Positions 1 through 7,715 of a stretch of 24,870 nucleotides of DNA are shown here, piece by piece (the stretch's first letter is position 1; every line of letters starts with the position of its first letter). The translations under genes were made by a program, and so were the position numbers. The notes beneath the pieces are model-generated. The model was not told where the DNA came from and ran no database searches. It was given only the letters and a program-made list of their open reading frames with translations. The stretch comes from Firmicutes bacterium UBA1768 (GTDB taxonomy: Bacteria > Bacillota > Clostridia > Peptostreptococcales > Anaerovoracaceae): positions 1-24,870 of the forward strand of contig DCGW01000070.1 in assembly GCA_002315335.1 (NCBI GenBank), in the 5' to 3' direction.

Positions 1-1501
1 CAGTCTTTACTCCGAGACCTTTAAGAACCTGCTCCGGATCAATACCTTCGGCAACCGAGCCCATCATTGTCCTTCCTGTTCCGGGATGAGGCTGGTGGCC
101 TGTCATCGCTGTCGTAGAATTGTCGAGAAGGCAGATAGTAATATTTGCTTTGTTATATACTGCGTTTACAACTCCGGTAATTCCCGATGCAAAAAAGGTT
201 GAGTCTCCTATAAAGCCGAAGCTGTATACATCAGGCTCGGCATGGCAGAAGCCCTGAGCCATGTTAAGTCCTGCGCCCATGCAGAGGCAGGTATCAACCA
301 TATCAAGCGGCATCGCATTGCCTAACGTATAGCAGCCGATATCTCCGCAGTATCTGGTTTTCTTTCCCTTCATGGCCTTTTTTACCGCATAAAAGGCTCC
401 CCGGTGAGGACAGCCCGGGCAGAGCACCGGCGGTCTTGGCGGAAGCTCTGGCTTTGCCGTAGGCTTTGCGCTTTTTTTGGTTTCAAGCTTCTCGCCGAGG
501 AAGGCTTCAATAGAAGCACAGACCTTGTCAGCCGAGTTTTCGCCCGCATTGGTCGTTGTTCCGGTAAGCTTTCCGAATACTTTTATTTTCTTTCCGTTTT
601 TACCTATAATGTACGTTATTTCTCTTTCGAGCACCGGGTCAAGCTCTTCAACCGCAAGCACCTCGTCCAGACCTTCAAGGAAATCCCTGGCCAGTTCTTC
701 CGGGAAAGGATTGGCAGTCGCAACCTTGAATATCTTAACATCCTCTCTGTCACCTACCACTTCCATTACGTATTCATAGCTTACTCCAGAGCAGATTATT
801 CCCTTTTTTCCGCTGCCGCTGACCTTGTTAAATCTGTAGCTGTCAAAGTCCTTGCCTATAGCAACAAGCTTTTCTTCAAGCTTAATGTGATTTGCATATG
901 ATAGCTTAGGAAAAATAACCCACCTGTCTGAGTCCTTTTCAAAGCCAGCTATAGGGCAATTCCTTCTTTCGTTCTTTATTTCTATTGTCTGATAACCGTG
1001 GCAGACCCTTGTTGTCGGTCTGAAAAATACCGGTTCTCCGTACTTTTCCGAATAATCAAAGGCATCGCTTATCATTTCATAGGCCTCTTTTGGCGAAGAC
1101 GGGTCAAAAACCATCATCTTTGCAAACTTCGCAAAATGCCTTGTGTCCTGCTCTGTCTGAGAAGAAATAGGACCCGGATCGTCGGCAACAAGCACAACCA
1201 TTCCGCCCTTAACTCCTACGTAATTTAAGCTCATAAGAGGGTCAGCCGCAACATTCAGTCCAACCTGCTTCATGGTTACAAGAGTTCGTGCTCCCGCATA
1301 GGCTGCTGCCGCACCAACCTCCATAGCTGCTTTTTCGTTAGTCGACCACTCAACATGGATGCTGCCGTCCTTGTTGTTCTTCGCAATGGTTTCAAGTACT
1401 TCTGTAGAAGGAGTTCCCGGATACCCGGCAACAATCCTGACTCCAGCTCTGATGGCTCCAAGCGCTATAGCCTCATTGCCCATTACCAGTTGTTCACCCA
1501 T
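1..1501 (-). CDS. iorA: Indolepyruvate:ferredoxin oxidoreductase alpha subunit, 3' end outside window
   Basis: Five hundred codons are open from the ATG at 1501 to the window edge without a stop. The enzyme family interconverts aryl pyruvates (indolepyruvate, phenylpyruvate) and arylacetyl-CoA plus CO2, using thiamine diphosphate and ferredoxin. Visible marks are the N-terminal pyrimidine-binding domain with AGYPGTPSTE near residue 25, the family motif CPGCPHRG from residue 361, GDIGCYTLG near 386 and GDSTFF from 432, the last three in the TPP-binding domain. Family members are roughly 590-650 residues, so the part missing here should be the C-terminal 4Fe-4S ferredoxin domain. The start overlaps the stop of the aldolase-like gene by 8 nt (ATGGGTGA), which points to translational coupling. 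The partner iorB, if present, would lie beyond position 1. The gene is probably controlled by the T-box upstream of ecsC. Confidence 0.93.
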   Translation of the reverse strand, partial: MGEQLVMGNEAIALGAIRAGVRIVAGYPGTPSTEVLETIAKNNKDGSIHVEWSTNEKAAMEVGAAAAYAGARTLVTMKQVGLNVAADPLMSLNYVGVKGGMVVLVADDPGPISSQTEQDTRHFAKFAKMMVFDPSSPKEAYEMISDAFDYSEKYGEPVFFRPTTRVCHGYQTIEIKNERRNCPIAGFEKDSDRWVIFPKLSYANHIKLEEKLVAIGKDFDSYRFNKVSGSGKKGIICSGVSYEYVMEVVGDREDVKIFKVATANPFPEELARDFLEGLDEVLAVEELDPVLEREITYIIGKNGKKIKVFGKLTGTTTNAGENSADKVCASIEAFLGEKLETKKSAKPTAKPELPPRPPVLCPGCPHRGAFYAVKKAMKGKKTRYCGDIGCYTLGNAMPLDMVDTCLCMGAGLNMAQGFCHAEPDVYSFGFIGDSTFFASGITGVVNAVYNKANITICLLDNSTTAMTGHQPHPGTGRTMMGSVAEGIDPEQVLKGLGVKT

Positions 1502-2537
1502 GCTGTTCTCCTCTCTTTCTGTTCATATACTCCTCATATAGCCTGTCAAGAAGGTCATAGTCGTATCGGCCTCTTTTTTCAGGCGGAACCTGCTCAAGAA
1601 TATTCTTAATATCTCCGTTGGTCAATCCGCCCTTTGACCTGAGGTGTTTACTGTTGTTTACATGTGATGCGGTATAGCCCGCCACAAAATATTCCGTGGA
1701 ATAGCCCCATTCGGCTTCATTCTGTTTTGGAATAATGAAAGTATCGATAATTTCAAGCAGAATATCTATGTCGTAACTGCCGCCCCACCTTGAATTGAGA
1801 AAGGCCGCTCCCAATTCAGTCGGAGCATTGCCCGCTCCTCTGCCCATGCCTCCGAGGCTTCCGTCCAAAATCAGCTTTCTTCTGCCGGTGTTGATTTCGG
1901 TGATATACTGAAGCAGCCCCACAGACATCATGGAATTGTTATGTGTGTGAAGCCCTATATGGCAGTCGGCGGGGAGGTTGTCGTTCAGAATTTCAAAAAT
2001 TCTTCTCAAATCATCTAAGTACATTCTTCCATGCGTATCAACTATGGAAAAGCTTTCTATTCCCATCTTGCCGGCTTCTCGGGCAAGTGCTTTGATTTCA
2101 TCGTCTTCATAGCCCATAATATCTACCGGCTGAAGGAGGATATTATACCCTCTGTCTGCGGCTGTTTTACACGCCGTCTTTGCTTCTTCAAGCTCCCACT
2201 TGAAAAAGCATACCCTTATGGTGTCAATCCCAAATCCCGCCTGCTCTTCAAGCTCGGAAAAGTCATATCGGCTGACATCCGCAAGAATATCAAATCTGAC
2301 TTCAGGCATTTCTGCCTTTATTTGCTTAACAAATGCGTCCGCCTCGGAAATCCTTCCGTATATGGTTGACCCCGGTTTATGATCGTAGTTTTGTAAAAAA
2401 CCAACCTCAATGAGGTCGATTCCGGCACCTGCAAGGCCTTTCAAAACTCCTTCTATTGTCTCCTTCCCGAACTGTCTCCCTATCAGGTAGCCCCCGTCTC
2501 TGAGGGTGCAGTCGAGAATGCGAATATTATTTTTCAC
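1494..2537 (-). CDS. DRE-TIM metallolyase / HMGL-like aldolase of unknown substrate
   Basis: The product has 347 residues and starts at a GTG with a strong ribosome site (GGGGAGG, 5 nt spacing). It belongs to the DRE-TIM metallolyase superfamily, a metal-dependent TIM barrel group that includes HMG-CoA lyase, isopropylmalate synthase and 4-hydroxy-2-oxovalerate aldolase. The sequence shows LDCTLRDGG at residues 8-16 (metal and catalytic Asp/Arg), the metal-binding HTHNN at 197-201 (H197, H199) and the glycine-rich GMGRGAGN at 230-237. The last motif resembles the DmpG-type aldolase pattern, but there is no DmpG-like communication domain. The substrate cannot be read from the sequence. It sits 12 nt after ecsC and overlaps iorA, so an aryl-2-oxo-acid substrate is possible, but that is inference. 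Confidence 0.82.
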   Translation of the reverse strand: MKNNIRILDCTLRDGGYLIGRQFGKETIEGVLKGLAGAGIDLIEVGFLQNYDHKPGSTIYGRISEADAFVKQIKAEMPEVRFDILADVSRYDFSELEEQAGFGIDTIRVCFFKWELEEAKTACKTAADRGYNILLQPVDIMGYEDDEIKALAREAGKMGIESFSIVDTHGRMYLDDLRRIFEILNDNLPADCHIGLHTHNNSMMSVGLLQYITEINTGRRKLILDGSLGGMGRGAGNAPTELGAAFLNSRWGGSYDIDILLEIIDTFIIPKQNEAEWGYSTEYFVAGYTASHVNNSKHLRSKGGLTNGDIKNILEQVPPEKRGRYDYDLLDRLYEEYMNRKRGEQHG

Positions 2538-2549
2538 TATATCCTCCCC

Positions 2550-3338
2550 TCAATCTGCCATGGAATAGAGAAACATTCTCCTGTACTTGAGTTCGGCATA
2601 TTCGGTAATTCTCTTCATATATATTCCATCATATGCACCGCCTATAACTCCCGCAACAGGAATGGTCTGCAGCGCCTTCATGTACAACAGCTCTCCCGAA
2701 AGACACCTTGAGGTATCCTCTATCGCTTCATCAAGATCAAGGTCTTCAAAGCCCTCTCCGGTTTCGCTGTAATAATTAATATATTCGTTGATTTCTTCAT
2801 ACTCTTCGCCATAGGTCAAAGCCCCCTGTATTACAAGAAGTGTAAAAAGCTTCCCCTCTTCGGTTTCATAATCAACCCCATAGTTCAGAGCTATTTCGTA
2901 GACCCCTTTCAGCATAACGGAAGTGAAAATAGCTATATCAGGCACAGCAATACCAAAAATCCCCATACCAATTCCGGCAGCACCGGAAATCGCAAAGTTT
3001 TTCCTGCCGGCATCTCCTGCGTCCTTTGTTACCCTCTGCAGTGCCTTCTTATCGGCTTTCAATCCGGCAGAATACTGCTTGACCATGAATTCTCTTTCTA
3101 TTCTTTCCTTATTGTATGTCTTCTCTATAACGACTGTTCCCTTTTCAAAAACCAGCCTGAAGGCCTTGGAAAAAGCCTTGTCCAGACCGCCCTGAATTTT
3201 GTCAGGCACCTTCTCGTCTATTATACGGTTAAGCCTTGACTCGGTCTTTTCCCTTTTAGTCATGTTATATCTTATCTCGTCCTTTTCCAGTCGTTCAACC
3301 TCCTTACGCAAGGCTGATTTTCTTCTGAATATTGACAT
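2550..3338 (-). CDS. EcsC-family protein
   Basis: The product has 262 residues from the ATG at 3338. An in-frame TTG at 3344 exists, but the ribosome site AGAGGGG lies 7 nt before the ATG and only 1 nt before the TTG, so the ATG is preferred. The N-terminus is highly charged (about residues 1-75). It is followed by a glycine-rich hydrophobic stretch (ISGAAGIGMGIFGIAVPD) and the segment GVYEIALNYGVD, which matches the EcsC family signature of a hydrophobic run, then (Q/Y)EIA-x2-YG-(Y/V)D. A second glycine-rich patch (IPVAGVIGGAYDG) lies near the C-terminus. The family has no established biochemical role; membrane association is likely. It is the first gene after the T-box terminator and lies directly before the aldolase and iorA genes, so the three are probably one transcription unit. 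Confidence 0.8.
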   Translation of the reverse strand: MSIFRRKSALRKEVERLEKDEIRYNMTKREKTESRLNRIIDEKVPDKIQGGLDKAFSKAFRLVFEKGTVVIEKTYNKERIEREFMVKQYSAGLKADKKALQRVTKDAGDAGRKNFAISGAAGIGMGIFGIAVPDIAIFTSVMLKGVYEIALNYGVDYETEEGKLFTLLVIQGALTYGEEYEEINEYINYYSETGEGFEDLDLDEAIEDTSRCLSGELLYMKALQTIPVAGVIGGAYDGIYMKRITEYAELKYRRMFLYSMAD

Positions 3339-3361
3339 ATCCAATCCCCTCTTTTAAATAC

Positions 3362-3392
3362 AAAAAAACTGTCCCAGAATATGCTGGGACAG
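3362..3392 (-). terminator. Rho-independent terminator of the T-box leader
   Basis: A perfect 9-bp stem (CTGTCCCAG and CTGGGACAG, loop of 6) is followed on the minus strand by seven T residues. Its 5' arm overlaps the sequence that would pair with the T-box in the antiterminator, so the two folds exclude each other. Confidence 0.93.
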
Positions 3393-3639
3393 GATAAAAG
3401 CTTTCCTGCGGTGCCACCCGGCTTGGTGCTTTCGCACCCACTCACGCATACTATCATATGCTGACCTTTTGTTACGGAGAGTCGCCTCCGTCTCCCCTAA
3501 TCTGACACTGTCATTTCAGTTCGCCCTCAGAAGTCCATTCCTATGTGCTCTCCCGGCTGCAATCACACCATCTGCAGCTCTCTCTTCGGGGAACCTCACA
3601 AAGTACTACTCTTCTTCAACGGTTTCGGCAATTAATGAT
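3362..3639 (-). promoter_or_regulatory. T-box riboswitch, predicted tRNA-Trp specific
   Basis: A leader of about 278 nt has all T-box parts. Stem I contains the AGUA-type internal loop after AAGAAG and a distal arm (GCUGCA, loop with GGUGUGA, UGCAGC). The 3' strand of the specifier loop reads GGAA-UGG-A-CUUCU. Because AGAAG on the 5' side pairs with CUUCU, the triplet directly before the conserved purine is UGG (3535-3537), the tryptophan codon. The T-box GGGUGGCACCGC lies at 3408-3419. The antiterminator pairs GGG with CCC and GCAGGA with UCCUGU around the UGGCACC bulge. Bulge UGGC fits acceptor end GCCA, that is discriminator G73, as in bacterial tRNA-Trp. Uncharged tRNA-Trp should therefore switch on the downstream ecsC-aldolase-iorA genes. 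The T-box identity is certain; the amino acid is a strong inference. Confidence 0.92.
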
Positions 3640-3645
3640 ATTACG

Positions 3646-3674
3646 AGTTTAGCAAAAATAACCTGCGTTGTCAA
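3646..3674 (-). promoter_or_regulatory. Promoter of the T-box leader
   Basis: On the minus strand a perfect -35 TTGACA (3669-3674) and a -10 TAAACT (3646-3651) are separated by 17 nt. Transcription should begin near 3639, just before T-box stem I. It separates the ecsC-aldolase-iorA unit from the kinase gene upstream. No convincing terminator is visible in the 60 nt between the kinase stop and this promoter, only a weak GCCTG/CAGGGC hairpin and a later T-run. Confidence 0.8.
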
Positions 3675-3736
3675 GCTGATAAAAATCATCCGCTGTGCTT
3701 CAAGTATTTGTGAAAAAACAAGCGAAATAAGCCCTG

Positions 3737-5224
3737 CTATTCAGGCCTTCCGGATGCTTCAAACCAGAACTCAACGCCTCCGTTAATGTTTTGCGCCCCG
3801 TATGCATAATAATGCATCTGCAATATGGATCTTGAGATGGCCAGTCCAAGACCGGTACCCTTTCTTCCCGTATTGGTATTTGCTTTGTAGAAGCTTTCCC
3901 AGATATAAGGCATATCCTCCTCACGAATTGAGCTTCCCTCATTAAAAACGGAAATTCTGATTCCAGCCTTATACCGGCCTCGAGGCAGCTGCACCATATC
4001 GTCCTCTTTTATTTCTTTGAAATTAAGCTCTACCTTTCCTCCGTCCGCATGCTTATACGCATTGGAAATAAAGTTGGCGAGCACCTGCTCCAGCCTCTGC
4101 TCATCTCCGTATACCATGAAACAGGACTGAGGAATTTCATCATGAGAAAAGACAATGCTCTGGTTTTCCGCAAGGGTTTTAAACTTTTCGCAGGCAGGCT
4201 CCAAGAGCCCATAAATATCAAATTCCTCTCGCTTTATGGTAAAGGTTCCAGACTCAATCTGAGAAATATCCAGCATGCTCCTTACCATAGTGCTCATCTT
4301 GTCGTTTTCTTCTCTAATTACCTTGAAGTATTCTTCTAATTCCGCTTCATCCTCAACCATTCCATCCTCAATGGCTTCAAGGTAGCTGTTTATAATTGCT
4401 ATTGGGGTCTGCATTTCATGTGAGGCCTGCGCTGTAAACTGCCTTCTAAGCGACTGCAGATTTTTTTCCTTTTCAAGCTCGGCCTGCAGACCATCAATGT
4501 TCTTTTCCAGCTTGTCCGAAAGGTTGTTAAGGGTTCTCCCAAGGTCTCCTATTTCGTCCTGACGTTTACCCTCGTAGCGAATCCCGAAATTAAGCCGCCC
4601 TATCTCGCGGGCTATCTTGTTCAGGTTGGAAAGAGGCCTTGAGATGTTGCGAGAAATAACATAGGCTGCGATAAACGCAATCAGGCAGGCCGCCAGCATT
4701 ACGAGCATCAGCATCCTCTTCATAACCGAAACGGCCTCGGAAATTGATTCCACCCTGATTGCAACAAGCACCAGCATTCCGTTACTTAACCGCTCCGCAA
4801 AGGTATACATTGAAGCCTCGCCGACATGCTCCGAATATTCGTAGACCTTTGATTCTCCCTTTCCAAGCTTAACAGCATCCTCCGGAAGAAAAACATTAGG
4901 GTTTGGTATTTGTTCAGAGCCTTGGCTATTCCAATCCGCACTTCTTCCACCATATATAACGGAATTGTTTTCATCAAACACTACTATTCTGCCTCCGGTT
5001 TCAATGGCCAGATCGTCCATCTTATACATAAACTCGGAAAACGACAATTCCTCATCATTTAGCAGCGCTTCCACCTCAAGCGATGCTATTCTTGCATTTG
5101 CAATTTTGTTTGCGTAGTACAGACTCTGAGCAAAAATTGAAGTAACCGCATAGGCTATAACAAGAATAAGCAGCACCGTTATTATTATTCCCGAATAGGT
5201 TCTTGCAAAAATAGATTTTTTCAT
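3737..5224 (-). CDS. HAMP-domain sensor histidine kinase
   Basis: The product has 495 residues. The layout is transmembrane helix 1 (about 12-32), an extracytoplasmic sensor domain (33-168), transmembrane helix 2 (169-190), a HAMP linker (about 190-242), the DHp domain with phospho-acceptor H269 in SHEMQTP, and a HATPase domain. The HATPase domain shows the N box (NFISNAYKH, N384/N388), an NEG variant at 428-430 where many kinases have DxG, an F box (IWESFYKA, 441-448) and the G2 box GTGLGLAIS (456-464). The kinase should phosphorylate the response regulator encoded 15 nt upstream. The sensor domain shows no motif that reveals the signal. The ribosome site GGAG lies 6 nt before the ATG. The closest general type is the PhoR/VanS-like kinases of Gram-positives. 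Confidence 0.92.
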   Translation of the reverse strand: MKKSIFARTYSGIIITVLLILVIAYAVTSIFAQSLYYANKIANARIASLEVEALLNDEELSFSEFMYKMDDLAIETGGRIVVFDENNSVIYGGRSADWNSQGSEQIPNPNVFLPEDAVKLGKGESKVYEYSEHVGEASMYTFAERLSNGMLVLVAIRVESISEAVSVMKRMLMLVMLAACLIAFIAAYVISRNISRPLSNLNKIAREIGRLNFGIRYEGKRQDEIGDLGRTLNNLSDKLEKNIDGLQAELEKEKNLQSLRRQFTAQASHEMQTPIAIINSYLEAIEDGMVEDEAELEEYFKVIREENDKMSTMVRSMLDISQIESGTFTIKREEFDIYGLLEPACEKFKTLAENQSIVFSHDEIPQSCFMVYGDEQRLEQVLANFISNAYKHADGGKVELNFKEIKEDDMVQLPRGRYKAGIRISVFNEGSSIREEDMPYIWESFYKANTNTGRKGTGLGLAISRSILQMHYYAYGAQNINGGVEFWFEASGRPE

Positions 5225-5239
5225 CTTGCACTCCAGCTA

Positions 5240-5911
5240 TTACTTATCTTCCATCACAAACCTGTATCCGATACCCCTGACGGTCTGAATTTCACAGCCG
5301 CCGTCGATAATTTTTGTTCTGAGTCTCTTAATATGAGTGTCTATAGTCCTCATATCCCCGTAATAATCATAGCCCCAAACCTTGTCTATAATGGTTTCTC
5401 TTGTCAGCGCAGTATCTACATTTTCCCAGAAAAGCATGAGTAAATCATATTCCTTTGGTGATAAATCCACTTCCTTGCCATTGAGCAGTACCCTGTGGGC
5501 TCTGACATTAATCTTAATATTTCCTGCCTCAAGTACAGCCTCTTCTGTCTTGACGCTTCTTCTGATAAGAGACTTTACCCTCATCATAAGCTCTCTGTTG
5601 CTGAAGGGCTTTGTAACGTAGTCGTCTGCGCCGAGCTCAAAGCCGAAAACTCTGTCGTTTTCTTCCGCTCTCGCTGTAAGCATGAGAATAGGAACATCCG
5701 ACTTCTTCCTGATTTCGCGGCAGCATGACCACCCATCCATCTTAGGCATCATTACGTCCAGAATAACCAGATCTACTTCGTTTGAGTCAAAAAGCTCCAT
5801 TGCCATCTCGCCGTCCTCGGCCTGCAAAGCATTATAGCCTTCCTTAACGAGATACTTCACCACTATCTCTCTCAGCTTGGTTTCGTCTTCTGCAATAAGT
5901 ACTGTCTGCAT
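5240..5911 (-). CDS. OmpR/PhoB-family response regulator
   Basis: The product has 223 residues from the ATG at 5911, chosen because AAAAGGAG lies 6 nt before it. The open frame extends to 5956, but that upstream start has no such site. The receiver domain shows acidic-pocket E8/D9, phospho-acceptor D52 (ILDVMMPKMDG), T79 and K101. The C-terminal winged-helix DNA-binding domain (about 125-220) has the typical SPKEYDLL and RTIDTHIKRLRTKI segments and ends in VRGIGYRF. It is cotranscribed with the histidine kinase 15 nt downstream. Target genes are unknown. One candidate is its own promoter region, where a perfect inverted repeat lies at 6034-6055, although OmpR-type regulators usually bind direct repeats. 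Confidence 0.95.
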   Translation of the reverse strand: MQTVLIAEDETKLREIVVKYLVKEGYNALQAEDGEMAMELFDSNEVDLVILDVMMPKMDGWSCCREIRKKSDVPILMLTARAEENDRVFGFELGADDYVTKPFSNRELMMRVKSLIRRSVKTEEAVLEAGNIKINVRAHRVLLNGKEVDLSPKEYDLLMLFWENVDTALTRETIIDKVWGYDYYGDMRTIDTHIKRLRTKIIDGGCEIQTVRGIGYRFVMEDK

Positions 5912-6002
5912 ATCTAACTCCTTTTCCCCTACCATAAAATGAGTAGAAAATTTCATTGATTACGGTTTTATGTCAGGCCTTTTTCCCAGCCTTCATACTC
6001 AC

Positions 6003-6055
6003 ATATTACCATAATAAACAGAAACGGTGAAGCAATTGTGACAAAGTTCACAATT
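6003..6055 (-). promoter_or_regulatory. Candidate operator (TGTGA-N6-TCACA) and weak promoter for the two-component genes
   Basis: At 6034-6055 there is a perfect palindrome with 8-nt arms, AATTGTGA and TCACAATT, spaced by 6. Its core TGTGA-N6-TCACA is the classical half-site layout of CRP/FNR-family regulators. On the minus strand a possible extended -10 (TGGTAATAT, -10 at 6003-6008) follows, with only a weak -35. If used, the palindrome would be centred about 48 nt upstream of the start. The palindrome is certain; the promoter and any binding protein are inference. Confidence 0.4.
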
Positions 6056-6066
6056 ATTTCACCGTT
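6023..6066 (-). terminator. Long hairpin at the end of ecfT, probable operon terminator
   Basis: Outer arms AACGGTGAA and TTCACCGTT enclose the inner arms AATTGTGA and TCACAATT, giving 17 bp of stem with small internal mismatches. The hairpin begins at the ecfT stop codon. It is followed on the minus strand by TCTGTTTATTAT, a loose U-rich tail. It is a plausible end point for the superoperon plus ecf genes, although the U-tract is imperfect. Confidence 0.6.
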
Positions 6067-6862
6067 AATTCATAGTAATTACAATTCCAACCATCATGGC
6101 AACCATAATAACAGTGCCAACCCAATCTCTTCCGCTGAACTTCAGGGTGTGGAGCCTTGTCCTGCCTTCACCGCCTTTATAGCATCTCGCCTCCATGGCC
6201 ATAGCCAGGTCCTCGGCTCGTCTCAGCGCGGATATAAACAGCGGAATTAAAATCGGTACAAGTCCTCTGAGTCTGTTCATCAGGCTTCCTGTTTCAAAGT
6301 CCGCACCTCTTGCCATCTGAGCCTTCATGATTTTATCAGTCTCCTCAAGGAGAGTTGGGATAAATCTGAGGGCAATTGACATCATCATTGCCAGCTCATG
6401 CGCCGGAAGCCCGACTATTTTGAGTGGTTTCAACAATGACTCAAGACCATCTGTCAGCATAACAGGCTTTGTGGTATAGGTCAAAAGTGACGATACAACT
6501 ATAAGCATGATCAGTCTTGACGCCAGGAAAACCGCAGACTTCAAGCCCTGGGATGTAATATCAGTAAAGCCGAAATCTACCAGTACTTCGCCTCCATCAA
6601 TCATGAATATGTTGACAACAAATGTGCAGACCAGAATAATTATTACGGGTTTCATCCCCCTGAGAATAAAGCTCAAGGGTACCCTGGACACAGCAATTGC
6701 CAAAACCAGGCAAACCAGAGGAAAAATAAACCCTATAAACTGGTTGACCAGAAAAAGTCCGACAATATACACCAGAGTTGCCACTATTTTAAACCTCGGG
6801 TCCATCCTGTGAATAACAGAATTTCCCGGGTAGTATTGTCCAAGTGTAATATCTCTAAGCAT
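6065..6862 (-). CDS. ecfT: ECF transporter transmembrane protein EcfT
   Basis: The product has 265 residues and is the membrane coupling subunit of group II ECF transporters. It links the EcfA1/EcfA2 ATPases to interchangeable substrate-binding S-components for vitamins or metals. Several hydrophobic helices are visible in the N-terminal half (for example residues 28-60 and 72-86). Two coupling-helix motifs follow: ARGAD in MKAQMARGADFETG, and the related EARCY in AMAMEARCYKGG. The ATG overlaps the stop of ecfA2 by 8 nt (ATGCTTAG) with no clear ribosome site, so translational coupling is likely. The gene order ecfA1-ecfA2-ecfT after rplQ is typical of Firmicutes. The usual next genes truA, rplM and rpsI are absent here. 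Confidence 0.95.
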   Translation of the reverse strand: MLRDITLGQYYPGNSVIHRMDPRFKIVATLVYIVGLFLVNQFIGFIFPLVCLVLAIAVSRVPLSFILRGMKPVIIILVCTFVVNIFMIDGGEVLVDFGFTDITSQGLKSAVFLASRLIMLIVVSSLLTYTTKPVMLTDGLESLLKPLKIVGLPAHELAMMMSIALRFIPTLLEETDKIMKAQMARGADFETGSLMNRLRGLVPILIPLFISALRRAEDLAMAMEARCYKGGEGRTRLHTLKFSGRDWVGTVIMVAMMVGIVITMN

Positions 6863-7715
6863 CTTTTTTCTTTAATAATTTTAATATTTCTTCTTCGGCC
6901 TCGTCCATAGTCATAACAAGACCTTCTGATTTTATTCCCCTGTCCTCAAGGAGTTTCATAAACTGCATAACCGGAGGCGTTTCCAGTCCGATTTCAAACA
7001 GCTTATCCTTTTGAGAATATACTTCTTTGGGAGTACCTGTCAGGGCCACCTTGCCCTTATCCATCACAATAATCTTATCGGTAATCTCAGCCATATCCCT
7101 CATATTATGAGAAACGAGGATAATATCGCAGCGCTCCTTTTCGTGAAGTCTTACAAGCATGGCCAGCATTTCCGAATGTGCCTTTGGGTCAAGACCCGCT
7201 GTTGGCTCATCCAAAATAAGAACCTCAGGCTTCATTGCAATAACTCCTGCGATTGCGGCTCTTCGCTTTTGCCCTCCGGAAAGATCAAACGGAGAGCGGC
7301 TTCCGTACTCGTCGTAGTCAAGCCCCACCAAATCCATGGCTTCTCTTACTCTGAGGTCGATTTCTTCCTCTGAGAGTCCAAGCTTTGAAGGTCCAAAGGC
7401 TATGTCCTTAATTACGGATTCTTCAAAAAGCTGATACTCCGGATACTGAAAAACAAGACCAACCTTTTTTCTGAGTTCTGATAGCTTTACTGATTTTTCT
7501 GTAATATCAGTGCCGTTAATAACAATTCGACCGCTGTCCGGCTTCAATATTCCGTTAATATGCTGAATAAGGGTTGATTTTCCGGAGCCTGTATGGCCGA
7601 TAATACCGACAAATTCCCCATCGCCGATTTCTACCGATACGTTGTCGAGAGCGGTAGTCTCATAGGCAAGTCCCTTATTGTATATATGTACAAGATTTTC
7701 AATCTTTATTGACAT
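6855..7715 (-). CDS. ecfA2: ECF transporter ATP-binding protein EcfA2
   Basis: The product has 286 residues and is an ABC ATPase of the energy-coupling factor module. It shows Walker A GHTGSGKST (40-48), Q-loop FQYPEYQLF (89-97), the signature LSGGQ (145-149) and Walker B LILDE (166-170), followed by PTAGLDP and the switch histidine in LVSHNM. The YPEYQLF segment after the Q-loop is typical of EcfA2 (CbiO2) rather than EcfA1. Its ATG overlaps the ecfA1 stop region by 10 nt, with AGAGG 5 nt upstream. It should form a heterodimer with EcfA1 and bind the coupling helices of EcfT. Confidence 0.96.
   Translation of the reverse strand: MSIKIENLVHIYNKGLAYETTALDNVSVEIGDGEFVGIIGHTGSGKSTLIQHINGILKPDSGRIVINGTDITEKSVKLSELRKKVGLVFQYPEYQLFEESVIKDIAFGPSKLGLSEEEIDLRVREAMDLVGLDYDEYGSRSPFDLSGGQKRRAAIAGVIAMKPEVLILDEPTAGLDPKAHSEMLAMLVRLHEKERCDIILVSHNMRDMAEITDKIIVMDKGKVALTGTPKEVYSQKDKLFEIGLETPPVMQFMKLLEDRGIKSEGLVMTMDEAEEEILKLLKKKDA

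Noticed and set aside
404..901. Plus-strand open frame of 165 codons
   Set aside because: It lies opposite iorA, whose motifs are unmistakable; the plus-strand translation has no recognisable domain and no proper ribosome site.
3272..3457. Minus-strand frame running through the T-box and terminator into ecsC
   Set aside because: It overlaps the conserved RNA elements and the ecsC start in another frame, so it is non-coding leader sequence.
3535..3540. Other readings of the T-box specifier (GAC, AUG or UUC)
   Set aside because: They do not fit the required position directly before the conserved purine and the CUUCU helix strand, and Phe or Met would not match a G discriminator well.
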